In this document: positions 47,940-58,030 of the stretch, piece after piece | Layout of the letters: every line of letters starts with the position of its first letter | How positions within the stretch are numbered: position 1 is the stretch's first letter | Assembly (NCBI GenBank): GCA_903813345.2 | Contig: CAIIXF020000001.1 | Coordinates: 48,251,885 to 48,315,884, forward strand | From: Owenia fusiformis | Lineage: Eukaryota; Annelida; Polychaeta; Sabellida; Oweniidae | Direction: 5' to 3' | Length of the DNA: 64,000 nucleotides | The notes under the pieces: model-generated | Databases searched by the model: none | What the model was told of the DNA's origin: nothing | Seen by the model: only the letters and a program-made list of their open reading frames with translations | Made by a program: the position numbers and the translations under genes

Positions 47940-48130
47940 AATACGCGCAATTCAACCAATGAAATTGTCTAGATTTTACAATCATGCGACCTGAGCATGG
48001 GACTAGAACCAATCATGTCAGTTGTTTATTACGAAGTTACCATGCTTACGGTGAGATACCTGCCCGCCGCAGTGATATATCACTGCACGGGAGTTCTCAA
48101 ACAAGAGTGTCTCTTGCTAGTCCTGAAAAC
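47940..48130 (+). repeat. Interspersed repeat of about 200 bp, copy 2
   Basis: Counterpart of 17985-18195 (opposite strand); shares aaccaatcatgtca, gcatggga and the cccgccg motif. It lies within transposon 3. Confidence 0.5.
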
Positions 48131-48731
48131 AAATATAAGCAATTTAATATTCCATTTCTTACCCATTATAACAATTACATGGAAAGAGGCTCTCAGAACT
48201 GGGAACCTTGACTTGAAGGTGTACATGCGCGTAAACGTCCACTAAATATCTAATGTACAACTAATACAATACGTTTCTGTCCATAGAATTCATACGTAGT
48301 CGTCTAACGACATTGTGTTTGAAACCTTATTATTTACAATATGACCACGTTCCTGTTCTGGATTTGTCATTTTATGGCTTGTTTATACACAGTTTACTTA
48401 CTGTTAATAGTTTGAGTGGCTCTGAGGCACATATACTGAGAAATCACGAGAATGGACTAAAAATTATAAACTTGGACATCTCAGTCGGTAAGTTTTATAG
48501 CTTATATTCTGCTTCTAGCAAACCACCTGGCAGATTTGACCCAGTCTTTATAACCATCCATATATACGTCACCGAATGGAACTAGTTGAAAAGGAAATCT
48601 TATCTGTGAATCTTGCCTACAGGCGAGAAAGAGGACATGCTGTCTTTCCCATCCGCTATTTTTTGTTATCGTTACCACAAAATTTTGCAAATCGCCTTGA
48701 CATAACCGTCATGCTATAACACCGTGTTATA

Positions 48732-49469
48732 GTATAGGATTTTCATCAAGAGAGATTTTTCACTGATACATATTTCTAAAATTATAAAAATCAAAATGAT
48801 AATTGGGAAACTGCTTGATCACAGTAAAAAGTGGTATTTGGGAAACCTTATACTATCTAGGTATTCTGTTTAAGAATCATCCCACATTAAATATATTGAA
48901 AGGAAAAATAAGTACATAAAGAAATTATGTCACCATGACCCTGGCAAAACACTGTACTGTTAAATGGTTTAATTTTGGTAATACAATTGATATATGGTAG
49001 TTATAATAATCGGAGAATATAACTTTTTACTTTGGCCTTATATTATAAAACACATGTATTTTACTTTGGCCCTAAAGGGTCAGAAGTTCACAACATTTCA
49101 AATCGTGGAACTCATGAATTATTCATGAGACACGGGCTAAGAAAGTAACCATGTGAAAACAGACCTGTGATTGGTCAATTCGAGTCTAGTACTGATATTT
49201 TGGAGAAATGAACCAATCATAAAGCATTACATCATCACTCTTCCAAGTACATACTATAAATCACGTGAAATATAGGATCGCTTCGTTTTGACATATATTC
49301 TGAAGTCGTTTCTTAACCGTAACAAGACATAACAAGATGTTGTTGTGTAGCTAGAGATGGGCAAAATCTTCACTTTATAACTAACAGATTCTGCAAATTT
49401 AAGGTATGTGTCAAGTGGTTTCAATACAAGGGAACTAATGATCAAATTATATAGATTATTCAGTCAGTT
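48732..49469. other. Gene-free AT-rich stretch
   Basis: Two inverted CCAAT-type words near 49172 and 49211. No gene or bounded repeat seen. Confidence 0.5.
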
Positions 49470-49631
49470 ATTTACAGACAATCTTAAATCTATTTAAACA
49501 ATTAACTCGCCTTCTTCATTCGAAACATTTGGAAACTATATATAATTCCTTTATTCTAAGTAAAATTGATTATGCTGATATAATTTACAGTAGTGCTCCA
49601 AATATTGCTACAACTTGAAAGGTAGCATATA

Positions 49632-50889
49632 CACGGTACCCATGTCAAGCTGCACGCCTACTTAGGCGCGCAGTTTGTTTCGATCACAAACTGCGTGCCT
49701 AAGAATATTGGATCATTTAAGTTGGAGTCTGTATTTTGAAACGTAATTTAAAGACATTTATCCTGCATTGTTTTCTTGTTCAATGCGTTCATTCTGTGGG
49801 GAATATACGAATCTTGCAAATACTAGCAAAAACTATGTGCAAATGAATCTAAGTTTTAAAACATAAGCAGATTAATGGCATTTTCGTCACTGATTTAACG
49901 GGAATTTATACGTAAATCGATCTAGCACTTTAAACATAAATGACAAATACTTTAGACTCGTTTTATATTTAATTCCTTACGCATTTATCATGTATAATTC
50001 AAAATATTTCGAGATAAAACAGATAATCAGGAGATTAAAAAGAAATAAACCACAAACTGCGTGCCTATTTTAGCCAGAAATTACAAACTGTGCGCAAACA
50101 CTATTAAAACTACATATTATCATTGGAATTTCTACAGAGGCACGTGTAGGTGTTTTTCATGTAGCTTTGGAAATTTTGCTTTATCGTCAGATTTTATGAG
50201 ATTTTTATATTGAAAGTCAAAATGTATAATAGAAGTGACAATTAAGTTGGGAACGAAAAAAACTTTTATTTTCAGATCACCATCTTGGTGGATGGACTCT
50301 CATAGTGTTTCAATTATGGGGTTCTACTAGTAGACACATATGTGCCTTGTATGTTGCTTATGTTTTCTAATAATACAAAACAAGCTTGGATAGTCAAGCA
50401 GTTTGGAAATATTAGGCACGCAGTTTGGGAAATACATGTGAATATAGGCGCGCAGTTTGACAAGAAAAATGTTTAAATCACGTTTATGGCGTATTATCGT
50501 TTTGAACACAAACTTTGCTGCTTTAATCAGATGGAGTGATCCTATATATTCTAGCATACACAGACACAATGGCTGAATAAACGGCAAATGACGATAAAAA
50601 GACATAGATATAACTTTACACTGTAAATTCCGAACACAGAAGTTACTTAAGACCCTTATATTGAGATAACTAGGTTTACATCGGGAAAAACATCGAGTAC
50701 TATGAGTAAATTAAGTTCATCTTCACAGAATGGTACTATCTTTAGAACGAGACTAACCTTGTATTTTTCGTATTTTGGCTCTTTTTGGGAGTCGTGTCCT
50801 CCCCGTCTCACATTTTGAAATATGCGCGCAGTTTGTCAGAGTTTCAAACTGCGTGCCTAGTAGGCACGCTGCTTGACATGGGCATCGTG
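49632..50889. mobile_element. CAC-terminus transposon 4 (1.26 kb) with repeated CAAACTGCGTGCC words
   Basis: Ends CACGGTACCCATGTCAAGC and, inverted, CACGATGCCCATGTCAAGC. Flanked by ATATA (49627-49631, 50890-50894). The word CAAACTGCGTGCC or close variants occurs about eight or nine times in both orientations, mostly near the two ends (49673, 49686, 50050, 50085, 50413, 50446, 50824, 50844), like transposase-binding subterminal repeats. No transposase recognised. Confidence 0.82.
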
Positions 50890-51653
50890 ATATATAATCC
50901 CGGGATTATAATGCAGCTTGTCTAATTTCTGGTGCTCTGCATGTTCAAGCACCTATAAGGTCTTGGAGACATTAAATTGGATTACTTTGTCTGAGAGAAG
51001 AAGAAGCCATCTTTGCTCATTTCTATTTAAAAGTAGAATTAATTTATCAGCTTCATATGTCACTGAATTATTTAACAAATACTTACATGAACCAAATAGA
51101 ATCCTAAGGGCTGTCAGACAGTATAATGTGCCTCTAAATATCAGCATTTCATTTAGAAAAACTGCATACTTTGCTTTGATTGAAGAATTGAATGCATGGT
51201 CTGCCTAACAATTTAAGAAATTGCAATAGAATATGAACTTTTAAAGGCAAACTTAGATTGCATTTCGGGAATGAAAAATGTATAAGTGTTATAGCATCTT
51301 TTGATATCACTACAAAAACTGAAATTATATTTAACAGGTTTAAAGTGGACCTATTTTTAAAAAGTCAATTATTTGCTCATCATTTTACGAACATTGACTC
51401 ACCAGCTTGTAACTGTGGTCATGAAAATGAAACCCCTACTCATTTTTTCCTCAAATGCCCTCAACTTGTAGATGATAGAATCAAACTTCTTATAGAGCTC
51501 CATATTATTGGTTGTTTAGAAAAATTCTTAGATGCTAACTCTGTTAGCAAAGTAAATATGCTTTTGCATGGTAACACTGAACTTAGTAATGAAGATAAAA
51601 CACTTCTTCTGAAAGCAACTTTAAAATTCCTAAAAGCAGCCAAGATTGACTAA
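50890..51653 (+). pseudogene. LINE C-terminal coding remains
   Basis: YNAACLISGALH, then after a frame change TYKVLETLNWITLSERRRSH and AVRQYNVPLNISISF. The stop at 51208 is followed by a further frame, 51258-51653, containing FNRFKVDLFLKSQLFAHHF and the Cys/His motif CNCGHENETPTHFFLKC. Several frame shifts and stops make it older than the copy at 34472. Confidence 0.8.
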
Positions 51654-52212
51654 CATGTATACTACACTACACCATAATTCACACCACTGCACACCTTTTT
51701 TGTAAAGCATTCTAATATCAGCCTTGATTGTGTTTTTTCCTTTTTGTTTATATATGAATAGTTATGAATAATTGTAACAAAGGATCTAGTGCACCCGCCA
51801 TTATGATCTCCCCATGAACAAAAAAAATAAATTCATCTGATTTTTCAAAATGAATATACTGCTTTTATCATTACATTTATATGTACACTAGTATCTTGTT
51901 GACCTATATTCAGCACTGTATTGATGAATGGGCCACTTATTAGGGCCAATATTCAATCATAAAGTGTACAGAGGTAGAGATGCCAAACCAGGAAGTCTTT
52001 TTGTGTCTGTCAAAATCCATTTGCAATTGCATCCTACACATCCCTACATCTTATCCAAATATGTTATTAATAAATGAAACATAACAGTATAATCTTTGGA
52101 TTTACAAAGTTGTATGGGATTTCATAAGTGTAAAAGTTGCTTTTGAAGCATTTTTCTATAGCTATTTTGTAAGGAAAAAACGATGACAAAATGTATAATC
52201 TTTTAAATTTCC

Positions 52213-52594
52213 TAGATCAAAATTCAGTCAAACTGATGTCATATTTGGAATCTACATGTAAAATTACATCTAAAAATATGGTTTTGAAAAGAGTTTATCA
52301 ACTTTTGAAAATCTAATTTTCTTTGAAAATGTGACTTCTAGGTCGGGGAGATTTCCCATAGTGTAAAATCACAAAAATGGAAATATCTTTTCTTGTGTTG
52401 GGTAGATAATATTTTCTTTTACTGGACATATTTTAATTTGTATAACTATCAGATACATATAGAGGGTAATATGAAAAGTGAACCACTAAAACTCATGAAT
52501 ATTCAAGTTTACAGGAATTTTGTAATACCCTGCCATGTTATTTCCCCCGAATCAGCCACCTGGTGGCAAAACTGGTAACTACCTACTCACATCT
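52213..52594. mobile_element. Diverged copy of the 44363 MITE, opposite orientation
   Basis: Shares aaaatgtgacttctaggt, a gtttatcaacttt word and ctggtaactacctactc with 44363-44687 inverted; the right end is ctactcacatct. The left end is poorly kept. Confidence 0.6.
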
Positions 52595-52608
52595 GAGTAA
52601 TTGAAGTA

Positions 52609-52707
52609 TGACCTGAATCAATTGCAAACTTTATATTTGCACATCTGATGTGATATACCACTTGTGTCATATTGTGAAATTATTTAATTTGCAATCGATT
52701 CAGGTCA
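52609..52707. mobile_element. 99-bp palindromic MITE, TA target duplication
   Basis: Inverted ends TGACCTGAATCAATTGCAAA / TTTGCAATCGATTCAGGTCA, flanked by TA on each side (52607-52608, 52708-52709). Confidence 0.72.
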
Positions 52708-53149
52708 TAGTATATTTTAGGTATTTTTGTGAAAATCAATAGAAACCAATGGCCTCCATTTGAATCTGATGGTATTCACATGTTAAGTCAATAGAACACA
52801 TCCAATGTCAAGTCAATACACCCTTGCTAAACTTAATGACCTCAACCTCCGCCCATGTGGGTCCAAATGCATAAATATTTTCCAAAGTATTATGTAACAT
52901 TGTATTCTTTATGTTACACCTAAAAATGATTCATTTTGTTCATGGGGAAATCATAATGGAAAGTGCACTAGACCCTTTGTATTTGTATTGAATGCATGGT
53001 ATATTTACTTCGAAGTTCAACACAAATATTAAATTGATTAACCTTGTTGAATTTTCATCGTATGATATTAAATGTTATAATATATGAACTTGAAATAAAA
53101 ATGATTAAAAAAATGTGTTTCTTGCTTCAACGCAATTTAAAATTTTCGA

Positions 53150-54530
53150 TCCACGTGGGTAACACATTTCAAAATGGCCGACATGACAACTTTCATTCCA
53201 AACAAGACACACAGTGATAAATATCGTACTTTGAAGAGCAAACTGGCCACCATGCAATTTACCCAGCATGGCCAAAACCTAATCAGACCTTGGCACTAGT
53301 CTGCTCTTGCATCTGTAAACATTTCAAGTTGACAAGGTTAGCGGTTTTCCTGCAATTTTGATGACAAGAATTTATTTGTAGTCTTGAACTTTGGGAAAAT
53401 TTAGATAACATTGTTTGTGACCTAATCTGATGACCTTCGACCTTGAAAATTTCACTTTTTCAGACCTCAGTAGGTCTTTTGTAATTAAGCTGACCTAAAT
53501 TTAAATCCAAAATATCAATTTAGAAAATCAACTTTTTGACCTTTTCAAGGTCACTGAAGGTCAACGAAAGGTCAAATCTGAAATCTAAGGTCAGATTTGA
53601 ACTTCTGAGAACTTGTAGATGTTTTTAAAAAAAAAATTGGTCAATTTGGAGCAAGTTGAAAAATTCAAAATGGCCGCCAAATTGAAAAATTCAAAATGGC
53701 CACCATGTAATTCAGCCAGCATACCCAAAACCTAATCAGATCTTGGCAATAGTCTGCTCTTGCATCTGTAAAAAATTCAAGTTGAACGGATAAGTGGTTT
53801 TCCTGGAATTTTGATGACAAGATTTGTTGAGAAATTCAAAATGGCCGCCACGTAGTTTACCCAGCATGCCCTAAACCTAATCAGATCTTGGCACTAGTCT
53901 GCTATTGCATGTGTAAAAATTTCAAGTTGAACAGGTTAGCGGTTTTCTTGGAACTTTGATGACAAGAATTGATTTGTAGTCTCAAACTTTGAGAAACTTG
54001 GATAACATCATTTGTGACCTAGTTTAATGACCTTGACCTTCGACCTTGAAAATTTAACTTTTTCAGACCTCAGTAAGTGTTTTGTAATTAAGCTGACCTA
54101 AATTTAAATCCAAAATATCAATTTAGAAAATCAACTTTTTTGACCTTTTCAAGGTCACTGAAGGTGAATGAAAGGTCAAATCTGAAATCTAAGGTCAGAT
54201 TTGAACTTCTGAGAACTTGTAGATGTTTTTAAAAAAAAATTTGGTCAATTTGGAGCAAGTTGAAAAATTCAAAATGGCCGCCAAATTGAAAAATTCAAAA
54301 TGGCCACCATGTAATTCAGCCAGCATACCCAAAACCTAATCAGATCTTGGCAATAGTCTGCTCTTGCATCTGTAAAAATTTCAAGTTGAACGGATAAGTG
54401 GTTTTCCTGGAATTTTGATGACAAGATTTGTTGAAAAATTAAAAATGGCCGCCACATAGTTTACCCAGCATGCCCTCAACCTAATCAGATCTTGGTACTA
54501 GTCTGCTCTTGCATCTGTAAAGATGCATTA
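53150..54530. repeat. Composite tandem array (about 600-bp higher-order period)
   Basis: The segment with ttcagacctcag recurs 603 bp apart (53461 and 54064). Within it are shorter units with tcaaaatggccgcca, aacctaatcagatcttggc and family-C words (gatttgaacttctgagaac). It combines family-B and family-C motifs. Confidence 0.65.
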
Positions 54531-54684
54531 CTGTCAGGGTTTGTCAATTAGTTTGGCTAACTTTTGGTAAGAATTATGTATATCTGGGTCATGTATATTA
54601 TTTCCTATCCCCGGGTTTCTATCTCATTAATGTCCAATATGCACAGAACCAATCTGAATAATAATGCTTCCATTTTCACATATA

Positions 54685-55362
54685 CGAGGGGTAATCCAAA
54701 AGTCTTGGATGCCCTTCTCTAATTTTGTTTGTTTTTAACAAAATTACTTAAAACATTCCAATAAGAAAGACCAACAACTCACTACTTTGTATTTTACTTT
54801 CATGGAGAAATAATATATTTTATGTAGTTTTCTGGATGGTTTTTAATAGAGGGACCCTGCCAACTTGAACGGTATTCGCACATGGCAACTTTCAGCGTGC
54901 AGTCTAGATATGGCTCCGTGAAAATTTTTTCCTTTTCTCCAAATTAAAAGGATTAGAGTGGCACTCAAGGAGCATTTGTATCACAAGCAATGGCGGTTTC
55001 ATAAATGTCTTCAATTCATGGGTAAAGTGGTACGAAAAATGTGTTCAAATTTGTGGAAATTATGTTGTGAAGATGATGATGATGGCAGATGACACTCAGA
55101 TTGAAAAATCAGAAATTCCCCCATATCATGACTGGTGTTAGGTTGTGCACCTGCACCTAAAGTACAATCTGTATTTGCCATATAAACACTTGTGACGTGA
55201 TTTCCGTTTTTTAAATACCGTTCTGGGTAGCAGGGACCCCATATTAAAAACACTTAGAACAGTAGCTAAAATATGTAATCATGTAATTATGTAATTCATG
55301 TAATTATATTAAAAAATAGCAAAGTTAGAGCAGGGCATCCAAGACTTTTGGATCGCATCTCG
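54685..55362. mobile_element. 678-bp mariner-like non-autonomous element
   Basis: Inverted ends beginning CGAGGGGTAATCCAAAAGTC and CGAGATGCGATCCAAAAGTC, then TTGGATGCCCT. Left flank TA; the right flank TG may be a decayed TA. The ends recall mariner repeats (CGAGG...CAAAAGT). The minus frame 55011-55253 is not a transposase. Confidence 0.7.
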
Positions 55363-55406
55363 TGCATGTAGGCAACGGAACACATTCAATTGTCCAGTTG
55401 CATTAT

Positions 55407-55617
55407 CACACTACTATACCTTGCATTTGGTGTTCATGAGCAACCCATTTGGCTTATTAGTAATGATTATGTATTTGTTTTTATTTGTCTGTTCCTTATG
55501 AATGGTTTATCGGTTGAAAATTAGATGCTAGTAAGGCACTTTCAAAAATATATTAAACAATTCAATTAGACAAACAAAGTATCTTATGCATTTCTAGGTG
55601 TTAGGTATAGTAGTGTG
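55407..55617. mobile_element. CAC-terminus transposon 5 (211 bp)
   Basis: Inverted ends CACACTACTATACCT / AGGTATAGTAGTGTG, flanked by exact ATTAT (55402-55406, 55618-55622). Confidence 0.78.
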
Positions 55618-55622
55618 ATTAT

Positions 55623-57193
55623 GTGACCATGTGAATAAATCGTTCATCTTACTTGCTTGACGAAACCTTGCTAAGTGTATAGACATGAGAGAACAATATG
55701 TTCAGTCACTTTTCTCATCAAGTTTAAAAAAACACCAATGCAAGGTCTAGTATTCTTTATATCTCTATGAGTAAACATTTCTTCTAGCATATTTTATTTA
55801 AAATCCATTCTAAGTTCAATTTACTTCAAATTATTCCCCAACCTTTGTCCATTCAATTTCAAACACTTATAAACCATATAAAATTATTAATTTATTAGCC
55901 TTGAATATCATGGTATGTGCTAATTGGGTGTATGCAACTTTTATCTGTATGTCATAATTTCTGTGCTCAATTAAATATGTCGAAAACATGTGCAATATTA
56001 TATTATGAAGTAAATGAATTAATTTGAATCAGAGAATAATACTCAATTACAAGTTGAAACTTACTTTTATGAGATTCTCAAGAGTGAATTTTGCAAAATA
56101 TTCATACTGTGATAAATAAATATTATTCCAATAAAATGTTGAATCTCACTTTAAATACATTACTGTTGTGAGTTAATTATACATGAATTGAGCCTTAATT
56201 TTATATATTACTGTGATATCTTGTCTAAATAAATTTTATAGATTATTGTACTTCATTAAATTGTCATATGGTTTGTTGATCCAATCAATATTGCATCGAC
56301 AAATCATATTTGGTGCATTTGCATATACATGTACATTGTACATGTATAAAGCATATATAAAATATTTCCATTATTTCATTCCAGACTCCCAAATGTGATT
56401 TCCAATGTGAATTGAGCCTCGATTTGGTTTATGTAAGTAAATGTTATATAATTATTTGAACTATTTTATTCAGATTCAGTTTTGGTATTTATATCTGAAT
56501 TGTTCTATTCAGATTCATAATTTGAGTATTTTGATATTGATTTTTAATATATTTTTGAAATAATAAACTTTTTAAGATTTTATATGTAAATTTTTTGTGT
56601 ATTTGTAATCTATCAAGATATTCCAACCAACCCACTCCACTCTACTACATTTGGTCGTACCCACTTGGCCATATCTTTCACAATATTCAATTCAATGATG
56701 ATGCCTGGCCTCTTACATGGTTGCCCCTAATGGGTTCTTCCTAAATCAGCTGTTTCCAAACTTAATTCATAGAAGCATTATAGGAGATCTAGGATGGAAA
56801 CCTTTGTACAACAACTTAGAAAAAAGACAACTAGAGTCTTTTGATTACCTCAAATATGATTAGTCCCACAACTTCTCTCCCTCACAAAATGTTAAGGTTA
56901 TTATCACAATGTCATTAGGAAGATAAAGAATCATACTGAAAATTGATATCCAACATGCATAAAATTGTAATTGATAGGGGCCAAGATGATGTCATATACA
57001 GATCATATCTAAAGCACAAAGAAAAAATTCACGAGAGCATCTCAAATCACAATTCTCTCATTTAAAAAAGTTGAAGACTATAACAATATGTCACCACTTC
57101 TGATGGTGACATAAAAATTTGAAAACTGATTATTATTAATTTGTTGATTGCAATGATTGAACCACTTCCTCAAGTTTATGTGTTTAACATGTT
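55623..57193. other. Gene-free AT-rich stretch with one Helentron end
   Basis: No exon found. A family-C type end, atgtcaccacttctgatggt gacataa, lies at about 57088-57113. The frame 56213-56398 has no known domain. Confidence 0.5.
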
Positions 57194-58025
57194 CACAGGC
57201 TGGTATCGAAAGATTTGTCCGCTGTGACGGAGCATGCTATTTTTCATAAAAACACTGAGAATGCTTCACGATTTATTTTTTAACTCATATGTTTCGTTAT
57301 ATCAAATAAAATTACTTACTCCATGCAATGGATATATCATTTGCGGGTAACCGTCACTTCTGTTTGAAGTCCAATAACGCTATGAGTAAAAGCTATTGAA
57401 AACGGCGCCAGAGTATCAAACTTTAAAATGAACCATTTCTTTTTTAACTTTTTAATGACATGATATTGTGACACGATAATATTAACATATGTTTTCAGCA
57501 TAACTCTGAATGTATTAATGAGATATTAATGCATTGGGTCTTTTTAATTTTTTTGATAAAAAATAATATTAATATTTTTTGTCCGCTGTGATGGAGCATT
57601 TTCACAGTTCACATTTGAAAATGCTCCGTCACAGCGGACAGAAAAATTAAAAATTATTTTTTATAAAAGAATTAAAAAGACCAAATACATCAACATCTCA
57701 TCTATACCTTCTTAGTTATGCTGAAACCAAGTGTAAATATTATCGTGTCACTATATCGTGCCAATAGAAAGTTAAACAAGAAATGGTACATTTTGAAGTA
57801 TGATACTCCGGCGCCATATTCAATAGCTTTTCTTCCCAGCGTAATTGAACTTCAAACAGAAGTGAAAGTTACCCGCAAATGATATATCCATTGCATGGAG
57901 TAAGTAATTTTCTATGGTATAGCGAAACATATGAGTTAAAAAATAAATCTTGAAATATTCTTAGTGTTCTTATGAAAAATAGCATGCTCCGTCACAGCGG
58001 ACAAATATTTCGATACCAGCCCGTG
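57194..58025. mobile_element. CAC-terminus transposon 6: 832-bp palindrome
   Basis: Two arms of about 416 bp, mirror images around 57610, roughly 85-90% alike by eye. Ends CACAGGCTGGTATCGAAA and, inverted, CACGGGCTGGTATCGAAA, flanked by exact ATGTT (57189-57193, 58026-58030). The 20-mer TGTCCGCTGTGACGGAGCAT occurs at the outer and inner end of each arm (57216, 57580, and inverted at 57621 and 57984). No coding capacity. Confidence 0.88.
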
Positions 58026-58030
58026 ATGTT

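Larger units (their letters stand above)
45229..48726. mobile_element. CAC-terminus transposon 3 (3.5 kb with nested insertions)
   Basis: Identical 24-bp inverted ends beginning CACGGTGTTATAGCATGACG, and an inner inverted match ttagacgactacg (45272-45285 with 48294-48307). Flanks ATATA (45224-45228) and TTATA (48727-48731), one mismatch. Contains the Mutator-like element 45402-47254, so the original length was about 1.6 kb. No transposase recognised. Confidence 0.75.
51777..52981. mobile_element. 1.2-kb inverted-repeat element inside the LINE 3' UTR
   Basis: About 45-bp inverted ends beginning ACAAAGGATCTAGTGCAC and including CCATTATGATCTCCCCATGA. Flanks aattgta/atttgta are a possible 7-bp duplication with one mismatch. 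Contains the diverged MITE at 52213-52594 and the palindromic MITE at 52609-52707. Confidence 0.72.
49470..53117 (+). mobile_element. 5'-truncated LINE split by two DNA transposons
   Basis: Same family as 34472-35841. Segments: 49470-49631 (thumb, ETIYNSFILSKIDYADIIYS), 50890-51776 (C-terminus and 3' UTR) and 52982-53117 (rest of the 3' UTR, ending tgaaataaaaatgattaaaa and an A-run). The breaks are filled by 49632-50889 and 51777-52981. Confidence 0.75.

Noticed and set aside
55011-55253. Minus-strand frame as a mariner transposase fragment
   Set aside because: No mariner helix-turn-helix or D,D34D-type motif is readable; only the ends look mariner-like.
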